From positions 1 to 40,055 of the IMG/VR virus record IMGVR_UViG_3300045125_000022: DNA of 40,055 bases; one strand, given 5' to 3'. Shown in pieces: positions 24,413 to 33,480 of the stretch. This stretch comes from a virus. A program made the position numbers and the translations under genes. Numbering within the stretch: position 1 is the stretch's first letter; the number at the start of each line of letters is the position of its first letter. The notes beneath the pieces are model-generated. The model had not been told where the DNA came from. It worked only from the letters and a program-made list of their open reading frames with translations, and ran no database searches.

Positions 24413-24976
24413 GTCTGCACCGTGTCGATTCCGGCTGAAATCACGACCGAGCCGACCAGTGTCTCGCCGTAAACGATCGGAACCGGCACTCCAGCTCGGC
24501 TCGTCTGCTGGATGCCGCTGGAAGCTGTAGGACTTGCGTGGGTCCTTGTTGGTGTCTGTCGTGCTGGCCCCGTTCAGCGTTGGCACTGGCGTCAGCAGCT
24601 GCGCCACACCGCCCAGGACAAGGCTGGCGCCGACGCCAACCAACAGCTGGACACCGAGAGCGCCGATGCCTGGCACCAGCAGCCCGACCGCCAGCAGGGC
24701 GACACCAGCGATGATCCGCCCCACGGCGCCGGCACCGGCCACCACGGGAACGATCTTGATCTCTTGCTGGCCGGCCGGATCGTTCAGCTCGCTGAGCGCC
24801 AGGTCATAGCCGCCGACGCTGACCCGGTAGTGCTGATCGGCCATGTGCCGCTCGAGCTGCGGGAAATTGGTCAGCAGGAAGCGCACGGCCTCAGCCGCGC
24901 TGCTCACCTCGGCCTCGAACTTGCGCCGCCCGAGAAACTTGGCCAGGCGCCCGTAAATGCGAATGGTTCGCAACAT
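24409..24976 (-). CDS. Tail assembly protein gpI-like, one frame break
   Basis: Starts [20 protein letters not shown] at 24976, overlapping the gpK-like stop. It is a ubiquitin-like first half (AAEAVRFLLTNFPQLERHMA, GGYDLALSELNDPAGQQEIK) followed by a hydrophobic Gly-rich segment (GRIIAGVALLAVGLLVPGIG) and PRKSYSFQ. At about 24510 the frame slips and continues GIQQTSRAGVPVPIVYGETL, VGSVVISAGIDTVQT to a stop overlapping the J start. This is the lambda gpI layout; gpI acts with K in tail-tip assembly and is not kept in the finished tail. Confidence 0.82.
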
Positions 24977-25699
24977 CAGCCCAGCATGAGCCTCCCTGCA
25001 TCGTAGTGCCGCAGTCGGCGCCCAGTGCACTTCTGCAACCACCCGCCATAGAGGTCGCGGCTGCTCAGCCGGCCGCGGATGTGATGCAGGATCAGCTGAT
25101 CGCCGAGGTAGACCCCGACGTGATTGAGCCCCGGCCCGCTGATGCTCATCAGCACCGCGTCGCCGGGCTGCAGCTCATCATCCTCGGCCAGCTCGCTGGA
25201 AGCCGGCCGCCGTCCAGCAGCCGTCGAACATCGGGTCAGCCTCGAACTGCTCAGGCGTCAGCGGCCGTTCCCAGTCCGGCAGTTGCAGACCGTTCTCGCC
25301 GTACCAGTCGCGCGCCAGCGTCCAGCAGTCGGTCAGCCCCCACACCCACTCGCGGCCGATAAGCGGCGCCTTGTAGCCCGATGGCCGCAGCTCAGGGCTC
25401 CATGCCCCGGTCTTGGGGTTGACGATCCACCACGGCAGCCCGGTGCGCTCGATGCCCAGCAGGTCGGCCTGGCTCGGCACTGGCGGGGTGACGGGGTGAC
25501 TGTGAACCACCGCGAGGATCTCGCCGGCATCCTCGGCTGCCGCGAAGTCGTTAGGGTCGAGGATGAACTGCTCGGTGCCGGCCGACAGGTTGCGGCACGG
25601 CCAGTAGCGCTCGCGGCCTTTAACCACCACCAGCAGTCCGCAGGCTTCGCGGGGGTCGTCCTGCTGCGCGTGCTCGAGCGCTGCGGCCTGCCAGCTCAT
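24976..25699 (-). CDS. gpK-like tail protein: JAMM protease plus NlpC/P60, one frame break
   Basis: [20 protein letters not shown] begins a JAB/MPN domain with the metal motif [20 protein letters not shown] (H-S-H...S...D). The second domain is NlpC/P60: [18 protein letters not shown] (catalytic Cys), then, after a slip at about 25195, [20 protein letters not shown] and [17 protein letters not shown] (His). Lambda gpK has the same two domains; one trims tail proteins or acts on peptidoglycan at the tip. Overlaps L by four bases and I by one. Confidence 0.85.
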
Positions 25700-26418
25700 G
25701 TGAAGTAGGTTCCGATGCCCGGCATAGAGCCGAACGGCAGTTCAGCCGTGCTGCCGAATCGCGCTTTGCAGCTGCTGAGCTTCTTGCCGCACACGTCGGC
25801 CGCCAGCGAGGCCACGGCTTGGTCGTTCTCGTTGAAATAGTTGGTCCCCGTGTAACCGCACTCGGTCGAGCGGTACTCCCATTGGCAGATGTTGCCGATG
25901 CACTGCCGCTTCGGTGCGCGCACGCCGGCGAGGTCGAACGCTGCCGCCAGCTCGAACTCGACCACATCGCGCGTCTCGGTGGACTTGCGGTCGATGAAGT
26001 AGATCTCGCGCGGGAACTCGGCGGTTGGGTCCGGTGTGCCGTAGGGATTGACGCCGCCGGGGAAGTTGACCGCATCGATGTAGCGCGCCAGCGTGCGGAT
26101 GCGCGTCACCTTGGCTCCGTCGAGCCCCTTGGGCAGGCTGAGCAGCAGCGCCGTGATCGTGCCAAGGATGTTGCTGACGCGCACCTTCGGCCGCGGCAGC
26201 GTGCCCTGGCCGTTGTACTCGAACCCCTCGGCCTCGACCGGAAACCGCAGGTAGGCGTTGCCGGCCCAGACCAGCTCGCCGTTGCTGTTGAGGCTGGTCC
26301 CGGCATGGAACCGATAGGTGTCATTGGAGCCATGCTGCGCTGCATTGAGTTGCAGCTCAAATAGCTCGATGATGGCGCTGGGCGCGATCTGCTGCAGCTC
26401 TGAGACGGGAACACTCAC
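25696..26418 (-). CDS. Minor tail protein L
   Basis: 240 residues from a GTG at 26418. N-terminal beta domain [20 protein letters not shown] and [21 protein letters not shown]-terminal [20 protein letters not shown] and [17 protein letters not shown]. The four-Cys C-terminal domain corresponds to the iron-sulfur domain reported for lambda gpL, which joins the tip complex to the tube. Intact; overlaps M and K by four bases. Confidence 0.88.
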   Translation of the reverse strand: MSVPVSELQQIAPSAIIELFELQLNAAQHGSNDTYRFHAGTSLNSNGELVWAGNAYLRFPVEAEGFEYNGQGTLPRPKVRVSNILGTITALLLSLPKGLDGAKVTRIRTLARYIDAVNFPGGVNPYGTPDPTAEFPREIYFIDRKSTETRDVVEFELAAAFDLAGVRAPKRQCIGNICQWEYRSTECGYTGTNYFNENDQAVASLAADVCGKKLSSCKARFGSTAELPFGSMPGIGTYFT

Positions 26419-26751
26419 GGCTCAAACACCTCGCGGAAGGTGGCCTGGATCTGGTTGTTGTTGCAGTTGCTCAGCGTGGTCTGCCATTCCTCGCAGACGT
26501 ATTTCCCGGCAATGCCGCGTGGTGAGGTCCAGTCGAAGCTCTCAACACCGCCACGCGCTTCAAGGAAGGCCAGGATCTCGTCTCGCTCGGTGTCGGTCGC
26601 GGTTGGCGAACGTCAGGCTCCACTCCTTTGGATCAGTGTGCAGACCAAACCGCACTCGCTGCTCATAGCCATCGCCAGCTTGGAACTTCCGCACCCGAGG
26701 CTGGCTGCTCTCGGTGGCTTCAAAGCTCGGTGTGTAAGTGAAGGTCGCCAT
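26415..26751 (-). CDS. Minor tail protein M-like, one frame break
   Basis: Starts MATFTYTPSFEATESSQPRV at 26751, then RKFQAGDGYEQRVRFGLHTD and PKEWSLTFANRD. A slip near 26600 leads to EILAFLEARGGVESFDWTSP and YVCEEWQTTLSNC, then [12 protein letters not shown]. This is the short beta-sandwich minor tail protein family of lambda gpM (about 110 residues) that connects the tape measure end to L. Confidence 0.8.
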
Positions 26752-26754
26752 GGG

Positions 26755-28970
26755 TTACGCCGCCAATAGGCCGCCAGGCCGCTTCTGCTTGATCAATTCT
26801 GCCTGCACTGCCTGCGAGATCGCGCGTCCCGAGCTGCTCGCCGCGTCCGCTGTCGCCCTGCACCTGACTGCCCTTGGCGTCCACGTTGACCATCACGCTG
26901 GTGCCGCCGCCACCCGCCACGCCCAGCTTGCCGTCCGCGGCCACGTTTCAGCGGGATAATCGCTTCAGGTCCGGCCTCCCCCATCAGACCGAGGCGGCCG
27001 GCGCCACCGTTGGCGAAGGGGAAGATGGTGGGGCGGTTGACCACGCCGCCCATGGCGAACGCTTGGATGCCAGCGCGGTCGAAGGCTGCGCCGTTGCCGA
27101 AGATCCCGCCGGGGAACAACTTGCCTTTGGAGAGCAGGCCAGCGCCGCTGGGGAAGTTGGCGCCGATGCCGCCGCCGGGGATAAGGCTCTGGATCGCTTG
27201 CAGGATCGGCGCGATTATCAGCAGCCGCGTCACCATCCGGGTCATTTCTTCAACAACGGACAGGGCAAACTGCCGGAAGTTGAAGGTGCCGGTCGTGGTC
27301 AGCGACACGATGGCATCTTCCAGGCCCTTGATGGAGTTTTGCGTCAGGTTGCTGATGCCTTCGCCCAGCGTGCCGATGCTCTCTAGGTAGGAGCTGATGC
27401 CGCCTTTTGCGCCTTGGATGGCTTGGCTTTGTAGCTCCGCAGCATCAGTGAACTCAAGCAGGCCGATCGCAGCCTCAGCCGCACGGTCGCCAATCTCCTT
27501 CAGGCCCTGCTGATACTCCTTGTCCGCCAGCGCGACGTTGCCCTCTGAGATCGCGTTGATCAGATCCTCAAAAGGCTTGATGTCGATCTGGCCGCCGGCC
27601 TCGTTGATCTCCAGCGCCAGCTTCACCACGTCGCGGGTGAGCTGATCTACCAACCGGTTGTTCTCGGTGATCGCTTGGCTGCGCCGAAGCTCCAGCGTCT
27701 CAAACTCATTGGCGCCAACACCGGCATAGGCAGCGTTCACATCCTCCACGCTGCGGCGTAGCTGCTCCTGCAGGTCAAGCGCTTGTTGGCCCAATGTTTG
27801 CCGGCGCTCCGCCAAGCGCTCTGCTTCAGCCGCTGCCTTCTTGGCTTCCAGCCGCTGCCTTGCGCGCAGCTGCATCGCTTGCCTTGTCAGCAGCGGTTGT
27901 ATCAAGCCCCAGGCTGCGCCCGCCGCGGCGCATCCCGGTGCCGGGTGATGGGGCATCGGTCCAGAGTTTCTGGATCTGCTGGAAATCACGCTTGGCTTGC
28001 TCGATGCCTTGCGTGAGCCCTTGATAAAGCGCCCGGCCAGCACCAGCGAAGTCGCCCTGCCTCGCCTTATTGAGTGCGTCGAACGTCGCGCCCCATGCCT
28101 TCAAGAACTGATCGACCAGTTTGATGGTTGCGTAAAGCGCCGTGGCAATAGTGCGCAGGCCAACCTTGATCACCTCAAACAGGACCGTCCAGTCCTGATC
28201 AGTGTCAAACAGATCGCCAAACACCTCAAGGATTGATTGCAGCGCCGGCAGCAGTGCATCAGTCAGCTCCATGCCAAAGCCGTTCACCTTGATGCCGAAC
28301 TTGGTGATCGTGTCGTTGAACAGATCCGATCGCGCTGCAAAATCATCGCTCACCTTGTAGGTGAACTCTTCCATCGCCGCAGCCGCCTTCGTTCAGCAGC
28401 GGGATCAGGTCAGCACCCGACTTGCCGAATAGCGCCACCGCCGCGGCGGCCTTCTGCGCACCGTCCGGCATGTCAGCAAAGCGATCACGCGATCTGCTTC
28501 AGCGCTTTGTCGCTGGAGATCACCTGCCCGTCAGTGCCCTTCACCTGAACGCCAAGCGCCTGGAACTTGCGCGCCAGATCATCGTTGCCTTCAGCGGCCT
28601 TGACCAAGTTGATGTTCAGCTTGGTAAGGCGCTTGCCAAGGGTGCCAAGGTCCACGTCAGCCAGCTTGGCTGCGTTGCCGATGCCGATCAGCGCACTGGC
28701 CGCCACGCCGGTCTTGGCCTGCAGATTGAACAGCTCATCGCCTGCGTCGATCGACTTCTTCACAACAGCAGTGAGCGCCAGCCACGATCGCGCTGCCAGC
28801 GATCGCTGCACCAAAGCCGGCAACAGCACCCTTCAAGCTGCTGAACTCCAGCGGCCGCGTTCTTGGCCTGCCCCTGCAGCCCCTGCATCGAGTTGCCGAG
28901 CCGGCGAATGTTGTTCTCGCCCTGAACGTCCGCCTTGATGCGGAGCATGGCTTCGCAGGTTCATCGCCAT
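26755..28970 (-). CDS. Tail tape measure protein, several frame breaks
   Basis: About 735 residues assembled in order: LRIKADVQGENNIRRLGNSM (start at 28970 or 28948), SIDAGDELFNLQAKTGVAAS, ALFGKSGADLIPLLNEGG, NDTITKFGIKVNGFGMELTD, RSQAITENNRLVDQLTRDVV, then MVTRLLIIAPILQAIQSLIP and the typical C-terminus LGLMGEAGPEAIIPLKRG, AISQAVQAELIKQKRPGGLL. Coiled-coil and membrane-prone helices are as expected for the protein that sets tail length and enters the cell envelope. Frame changes near 28950, 28830, 28480, 28380, 27850, 26930 and 26820. Confidence 0.88.
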
Positions 28971-28971
28971 G

Positions 28972-29253
28972 TCAGCTGCTCCGGCTGTTGATGCTCAGTA
29001 ACGCCGCGGCCTCCATCACCTGCAGATCCTCCAGCAGAGCGCGCGGGTCTTCCACTTCGTACAGTCTAAGCAGCCACGCCACAGCTCCATAGTCGAGGCC
29101 CAACAGGCCGCTCATTGTGGTGCGCCACTGCGTCTGGAGGCGTAGGAACATCTGCACCGCTGGCCAGTTTTCCTCAAGCACCTCGAAATCCTCCGGCGGC
29201 TGCTCCGGCATCACGATGCCAAGGGCTGCCGCGTCTGCTTGCGTTTCATCCAC
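28972..29253 (-). CDS. gpT-like segment of the tail chaperone (DUF1799-like)
   Basis: 93 codons of the -1 frame, with a GTG possible at 29253, but open back to the slip site at 29290. QADAAALGIVMPEQPPEDFE, VLEENWPAVQMFLRLQTQWR, then TMSGLLGLDYGAVAWLLRLY form the DUF1799 family, the T part of siphophage G/GT chaperones. It is probably made mainly as the C-terminal part of a G-T fusion that brings tube protein to the tape measure. Confidence 0.8.
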   Translation of the reverse strand: MDETQADAAALGIVMPEQPPEDFEVLEENWPAVQMFLRLQTQWRTTMSGLLGLDYGAVAWLLRLYEVEDPRALLEDLQVMEAAALLSINSRSS

Positions 29254-29288
29254 TACGCCGCCGCTTGCCCAGTGCTCGGCGGCCTCGA

Positions 29289-29299
29289 TCAGCTTTTTC
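29289..29299 (-). promoter_or_regulatory. Likely programmed -1 frameshift site for G/GT
   Basis: The G frame ends GCC AAG CGA AAA AGC TGA. A -1 shift on the A5 run gives ...AAA AAG CTG ATC GAG GCC..., opening the T frame (LIEAAEHWASGG and on) without a stop. G and T in a -1 relation, with a slippery A-run immediately before the G stop, is the conserved siphophage arrangement. Confidence 0.65.
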
Positions 29300-29648
29300 G
29301 CTTGGCTCCCTTGATGCTGTCCATGTAAGCCTTCAACACCGCCACGGCGAGGAAGGGCACCTCTAGCAGCTGTTCGAGCGCCTTCTGGCTGTAGGGGATC
29401 TCCTTGCCGTCGTCGCCGGTCACGCCGGACCAGCCGACCAGCACCTCAGCAGCAATCTCATTCAATCGATCGAGATCACCCAGATCCTCCAGCTTCATCA
29501 TCTCGGCCACCATCGGGCCGATCTTGCTCTGCGGTAGGCGTTTGAACTCACCGTCGAACGTCTGTTTTTCGTGGCGGCCACCATCGACGGGGAGATCAAA
29601 AGTGACCGGCCAGATGTAGGTGTCGGACTGTTTGAGAACAAACGCCAT
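29289..29648 (-). CDS. Tail assembly chaperone gpG-like
   Basis: 119 residues: MAFVLKQSDTYIWPVTFDLP, KRLPQSKIGPMVAEMMKLED, then ALEQLLEVPFLAVAVLKAYM. A small beta N-terminal part with a helical C-terminal part. Position between the tube protein and the tape measure and the -1 relation to the next frame identify it. It coats the tape measure during tail assembly and is absent from the virion. Confidence 0.85.
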   Translation of the reverse strand: MAFVLKQSDTYIWPVTFDLPVDGGRHEKQTFDGEFKRLPQSKIGPMVAEMMKLEDLGDLDRLNEIAAEVLVGWSGVTGDDGKEIPYSQKALEQLLEVPFLAVAVLKAYMDSIKGAKRKS

Positions 29649-29660
29649 GCAGGGCTCCTA

Positions 29661-30722
29661 TCAGGTGAAGGCGAGGCTCAGCTCATCATTGCCGGCCGTG
29701 GTCGGCACCGCAACGTAAGGGATGCTCAGCATCTGCACGCCATCCTGATCCGCGTAGGTCGGGTTGGCGATATCGCACTGTCCAGCCGTGAAGGTGACGC
29801 GGTTGCCGGCAGTGGTGCCGTGCAGGAAGGTGAGGTTTCCGGTGGTCTCGGTCTGGGCGATGTTGAAGTAGTCCTTGGTCGCCAGCGCCGGGGCCTCGAT
29901 CAACACGGTGCCGCTGGGGGCACGGTTGGTGATCAGGATCTCCTTGGTGCAGCCAACCAGCTCGCGGTAGACGGTCTCATTCGCCATGTCGAAGCTGACT
30001 GACTGGAGACATCCGGCATAGCTGAAGAACTGGAACGCCGAGGTATTGCCCTGCTTGAAGATCAGCGGGCTGGCCTGCGCGCTGTAGGTAGTCGTGGGCA
30101 GTGCCGTGTCGGTCGGTGCGTTGTAGACGCCCACCATCGTGAAGTCGATCGTGGGGATCTGGCCTACTTCACCGTTGAGCGTGAAGGTGCCGCGGCAGCC
30201 GGTCATGATGTGGCGGATGCCGTCGTTGTTGAAGTAGATCGTGGCGGAGCTGAACGCAGCGCTCACCGGCGCGTAGGTCACGCTGGTGCTGGCAACAATG
30301 GTCTCGCTCATGCCGCAAGCCTGCAGCAGGGAGCCATAGCGGGGCGCCGTGCCAGCGGTACCGGAACCGGCCAGCTCCACCTGGAAGGTGATGCTCACGC
30401 GGCTGTTGGCCAGCAGCTGGGGGCTGTTGCCGAGATAGTTGCGGATCAGATCGCGGCTGACGACATCAGCCTCGATCGGAGTGATCTCCAGGTTGCGCAC
30501 CAGCAGCGCATCGGTGCCGACAGGGGCGCTATCAGTCCCGTAGGTGGTCTCGCGCTTAACCTGGATCAGTCTCTGCGTGTCAGAGCCATCGCTCTCTACC
30601 TCTGTTGGGGGTTGTGAGGGATTGGCCGGCTCTGTCCGCTCGATGAGCTTCCGTTTGCCGGTTTTCGGGTCCAGCAGGTAGGTCCCGCCTTGCCCGTGGT
30701 ATTCGTCCACCATCGTAGCCAT
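29661..30722 (-). CDS. Major tail tube protein
   Basis: 353 residues from the ATG at 30722 (TGATG with the U-like gene). After a 60-residue lead, the family pattern is RETTYGTDSAPVGTDALLVR, NLEITPIEADVVSRDLIRNY, ISWQ-like ISITFQVELAGSGTAGTAPR (read as VSITFQVELA), then GSLLQACGMSETIV and CRGTFTLNGEVGQIPTIDFT. This is the Phage_tail_tube_2-type gpV fold, stacking as hexamers around the tape measure. Intact. Confidence 0.88.
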   Translation of the reverse strand: MATMVDEYHGQGGTYLLDPKTGKRKLIERTEPANPSQPPTEVESDGSDTQRLIQVKRETTYGTDSAPVGTDALLVRNLEITPIEADVVSRDLIRNYLGNSPQLLANSRVSITFQVELAGSGTAGTAPRYGSLLQACGMSETIVASTSVTYAPVSAAFSSATIYFNNDGIRHIMTGCRGTFTLNGEVGQIPTIDFTMVGVYNAPTDTALPTTTYSAQASPLIFKQGNTSAFQFFSYAGCLQSVSFDMANETVYRELVGCTKEILITNRAPSGTVLIEAPALATKDYFNIAQTETTGNLTFLHGTTAGNRVTFTAGQCDIANPTYADQDGVQMLSIPYVAVPTTAGNDELSLAFT

Positions 30723-31150
30723 CACGCTGTTGCCAGATTAGTCACACTGGTGCGATAGCGGATCAGATAGTCGCAGCTGATCACGCCAGCCGGTTGATCA
30801 GCTTCCACCATCTCAAAGCTCACACTCTGCGGTTGGATGTCGATCGCGTAACCGCCCAGCGTCAGGTCTGCCATCAGCCGGCTGTGCAGGCTCTCCACGA
30901 TCGGGTCCGCCTGCTGGTCTGGGATCGCGCCGCGCACGATCACAGCCACCCGCACCGTCAGGCTCCAGTCCAGCGTAGGAAGGCTGGTGTTCTGCTCGGC
31001 CGTGTCGTTGATCGGCTCCACCACGATCGCCGGGCTCTCAGCCCGTGCCATGGGTTCAACGCGGCTGCGGTAAATCCGTGTGCTGACGCCGGTGGTGCCG
31101 GTAAGCGCCGTGCGCACTGCGGCCAGAATGGTCTCGCGGCGTGTCGTCAT
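30722..31150 (-). CDS. Tail terminator, gpU-like
   Basis: 142 residues: MTTRRETILAAVRTALTGTT, YRSRVEPMARAESPAIVVEP, LPTLDWSLTVRVAVIVRGAI, then VESLHSRLMADLTLGGYAID. A helix-then-beta pattern typical of gpU/tail-terminator proteins that cap the tube and join the head. Overlaps both neighbours (ATGA, TGATG). Intact. Confidence 0.75.
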   Translation of the reverse strand: MTTRRETILAAVRTALTGTTGVSTRIYRSRVEPMARAESPAIVVEPINDTAEQNTSLPTLDWSLTVRVAVIVRGAIPDQQADPIVESLHSRLMADLTLGGYAIDIQPQSVSFEMVEADQPAGVISCDYLIRYRTSVTNLATA

Positions 31151-31425
31151 ACCTTCTGCAGCCCTATCTCTACGAAAGCACCATCATCAAGCTGGCGCGT
31201 TTCACGCACCTGATAGTTGGTGCCGGCAACGGTGATCGGGTCGCCATAGTTCAACCCGCCAAAATCAGCAAAGCGTGCCGTCAGCGTGTAGTCGGTGCTG
31301 AGCACCATCTCGCCCGCCAGCACCTGCGTCGGCATGTCGAGGATCCCCAGCGCCGTCACAGCGCCAGCTGTGCAGCTCACGCCGAAGTCGTTGAGGAAGA
31401 CGTTCAGATCTTCAGTTAGCGCCAT
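31147..31425 (-). CDS. Head-tail joining protein, gpFII-like
   Basis: 92 residues from the ATG at 31425: MALTEDLNVFLNDFGVSCTA, GILDMPTQVLAGEMVLSTDY, then DPITVAGTNYQVRETRQLDD. Order (helix, beta roll, GD-x-I-x-x-xGxxYxVRE) matches lambda gpFII, the last connector ring under the portal. Overlaps the previous gene by 14 bases and U by four. Confidence 0.78.
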   Translation of the reverse strand: MALTEDLNVFLNDFGVSCTAGAVTALGILDMPTQVLAGEMVLSTDYTLTARFADFGGLNYGDPITVAGTNYQVRETRQLDDGAFVEIGLQKV

Positions 31426-31663
31426 CAGGCACCCCCGCCACAAACGGCGTCCCGTCAGCGTTGAACTGCGGCTCAATAGGACCGATGTAGTACGGACCCA
31501 CCTTGTAATCCACGCAAGCACCAGAGCAAAGGCTGGTGGCAAAGTCCGTCAGGAACTCGTCCAGATCGGCGTAGGGCACCTCGCGGGTGCGGTTCATGTC
31601 GTACATCTTGGCGACAGCGCCAGGTACGAACTCGTCAGGGATAGTGATTGTGATGTCAGCCAT
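31412..31663 (-). CDS. Small structural protein between fibre and FII
   Basis: 83 residues: MADITITIPDEFVPGAVAKM, YADLDEFLTDFATSLCSGAC, then YIGPIEPQFNADGTPFVAGV. The DEFVPGAVAKM...TREVPYADLDEFLTD pattern is one I know only as an unnamed head-completion-region protein. Its strong coupling to FII supports a virion role. Confidence 0.65.
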   Translation of the reverse strand: MADITITIPDEFVPGAVAKMYDMNRTREVPYADLDEFLTDFATSLCSGACVDYKVGPYYIGPIEPQFNADGTPFVAGVPDGAN

Positions 31664-31668
31664 GAGGG

Positions 31669-32901
31669 TTAAAACTCCGATAACGGTCCAGTTGGTGCCG
31701 TTGTACCAAACGAGGGCAGCGGCAGATCCACCACCCGTGACGGTTGCACCGACAAGCGGGGTGCAGTTGCGTCAGTGACGCGAGCAATCATCCCGACCGT
31801 TGGTGTGGCGGGCAGTGTGTTAACGGTATGCGCAGTAGCAGCTTGGAAAAACAGAAGCAGCGTGCTGCGCGTAGGCACTATCGTCAGCAAGCTTGGTTTC
31901 AAGAACAGCGCTGTTGCGTTTCAGTGCTGGGAAGCTGCTGGTGGTTCCGCCAAACTGAAGGCGGTTAAAGTCATTGACTGCGTAATTACTAATACGCATC
32001 ACCCCATCTGCAGGGCTTGAGAGTATTGACCTCTGGTTGCAGCCAATAAAGGCACTAGACCCACAGTAAACATCGTTACTGCTTGTCAAATGACCGGATG
32101 TAGCGCCGATTGTTACTCGTGTCGTCCCATCCGTCTGTAACTCAAGGTTGCGTGCCGTGCCACCGCCGGAACCTTCTCGGTACCGATGCGGAACGCATTG
32201 CTACTCCACTCCAGCTTGCCAAGCTCGTAGTTGGTGCTGCTGGTGTATGTGTTGTAGACCCGGAAGACTTGTGCGCTAGTGCCGTTGCGCTGGGCGAGGG
32301 TGTTGGCAGCGTCGCGGAGGATGACAAGATCACTGGAAGAGTTTCCTGCATCTCCTGTTGCCCAGCCGAGACCCCACCCGCTCCTGACCTGCATTCCATC
32401 AATCGCCATGTACGAGATAACTTCCGCTCCTGATGAGAAGTTTCCGTTTCTCGTAACGCGAATGCTAGTGCCACTAGTTGATATGTAGTTAGCAAATACT
32501 GGATAACCAGAATTGTTAACCCTAAACAGGCTGCTCCCATTCACCTGCAAATCAAGCAGGTTCCCAGCAAAACCACTCGCAGCATTAACACCAAGACCAG
32601 TACCGCTCGTGTTCCAGTTAGTGCTGGTTGTGCCTGTGGGTTCAATCAGGAAGTGCGGCTTGGTCGTTGTTGCCGTGCCACCGGTGAACCAAATGCCGGT
32701 GAAGACCTTGGCAGGTGAGCTAGCAACGCTGGTATAGCTATTGATCAGACGACCAGCGAGAGTGACGCTAGTGCCGTCAAACGTCATTGTGCTGACGCCG
32801 CCAAAAGCGCCAGCATTGTTGTATTGCAGTTGGCCGTTGCTTCCGGCGGCGGATGCTCCGCTACCGCCAGACCCTAGAACAGTTGGCAGAAGTGCTTCCA
32901 T
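31669..32901 (-). CDS. Fibre/spike-like protein in the head-connector region, frame-broken
   Basis: About 410 residues. MEALLPTVLGSGGSGASAAG, NGQLQYNNAGAFGGVSTMTF and DGTSVTLAGRLINSYTSVAS open it. The middle is beta-rich (FLIEPTGTTSTNWNTSGTGL, LQVNGSSLFRVNNSGYPVFA) and ends GGGTARNLELQTDGTTRVTI, then ATPTVGMIARVTDATA and GGGSAAALVWYNGTNWTVIG. The NGQLQYNNAG...GS and VTDAT...WYNGTNWTV elements are standard for trimeric phage fibres and head spikes. Slips near 32155, 31850, 31757 and 31673 are at short homopolymers. Confidence 0.7.
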
Positions 32902-32903
32902 GA

Positions 32904-33236
32904 TCAGAGTGCTCCAACCTTTGTTGCAACGCTAGGGGTGCCGCCCGAAAAACTCACCAGCCGCAAGCGGATGTGCTTCACCGAAATGCCAGATAGCGCG
33001 TAAGCGTAGGTGCCGTTCGCGGTGATCGTGTAATCCACCGAACCGGCGGCAAGGTTGAAAAAGCTTGTGTCGTCCAAGCTGCCTTCAAGCCTGATAACGA
33101 CGTTGGTTCCAATGCTGCTAACCGTCACCTGGAAGGTGACCGATTGCGCGTAAACCTCGATGCTGCTAGTGACACCAGCAGCCGTAAGAGTCGTCAAGCT
33201 CTGGACTTCAAACGCAGCTATGTCACCGAGCGCCAT
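32904..33236 (-). CDS. Small beta-rich protein, possible head decoration
   Basis: 110 residues: MALGDIAAFEVQSLTTLTAA, QSVTFQVTVSSIGTNVVIRL, EGSLDDTSFFNLAAGSVDYT. Alternating beta pattern with LEGSLDD-x-xFFNL, common in small phage decoration proteins. Intact; sits between the capsid and spike genes. Confidence 0.65.
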   Translation of the reverse strand: MALGDIAAFEVQSLTTLTAAGVTSSIEVYAQSVTFQVTVSSIGTNVVIRLEGSLDDTSFFNLAAGSVDYTITANGTYAYALSGISVKHIRLRLVSFSGGTPSVATKVGAL

Positions 33237-33250
33237 GGATCAGTCTCCGG

Positions 33251-33442
33251 TTATTCAGAAAGCGTAGCGGGAGCCTCGGGCTTCTTCCGCGTGGTTTTGG
33301 TTTTGGAATCCTCTGCCGGCGCCTCGACAGCGCGGCCGTAACGGATCAGCTCAGCTGCCACGTTTGAGTCCAGCTCGAACACCTTGCCGGCTTCAAGGTA
33401 TTCACCCCCAGCGGCGCAGTCAGTCGTGATCAGAACCTTCAT
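33251..33442 (-). CDS. Small head-region protein
   Basis: 63 residues: MKVLITTDCAAGGEYLEAGK then VFELDSNVAAELIRYGRAVE and a Lys/Thr-rich tail. The first 40 residues resemble the small beta domain (xV-x-G...ELD-x-x-A-x-x-L-I-x-x-GRA) seen in many short head proteins. It starts four bases past a terminator, so it must be read through or have its own weak start. Confidence 0.7.
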   Translation of the reverse strand: MKVLITTDCAAGGEYLEAGKVFELDSNVAAELIRYGRAVEAPAEDSKTKTTRKKPEAPATLSE

Positions 33443-33445
33443 ACG

Positions 33446-33471
33446 AAAAAGGGGGGCGGTTGCCCGCCCCC
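33446..33471 (-). terminator. Rho-independent terminator after the capsid gene
   Basis: Minus strand GGGGGCGG-GCAA-CCGCCCCC, one C, then TTTTT: an 8-bp GC stem with a 4-base loop. It lies right after the corrected capsid stop at 33481, and would set capsid mRNA above that of downstream tail genes. No T-run on the plus side. Confidence 0.82.
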
Positions 33472-33480
33472 GCCTCCTTA

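Noticed and set aside
23442-24530. 362-codon plus-strand open frame
   Set aside because: Antisense to J and its Hint domain in GC-rich DNA; composition-driven opening.
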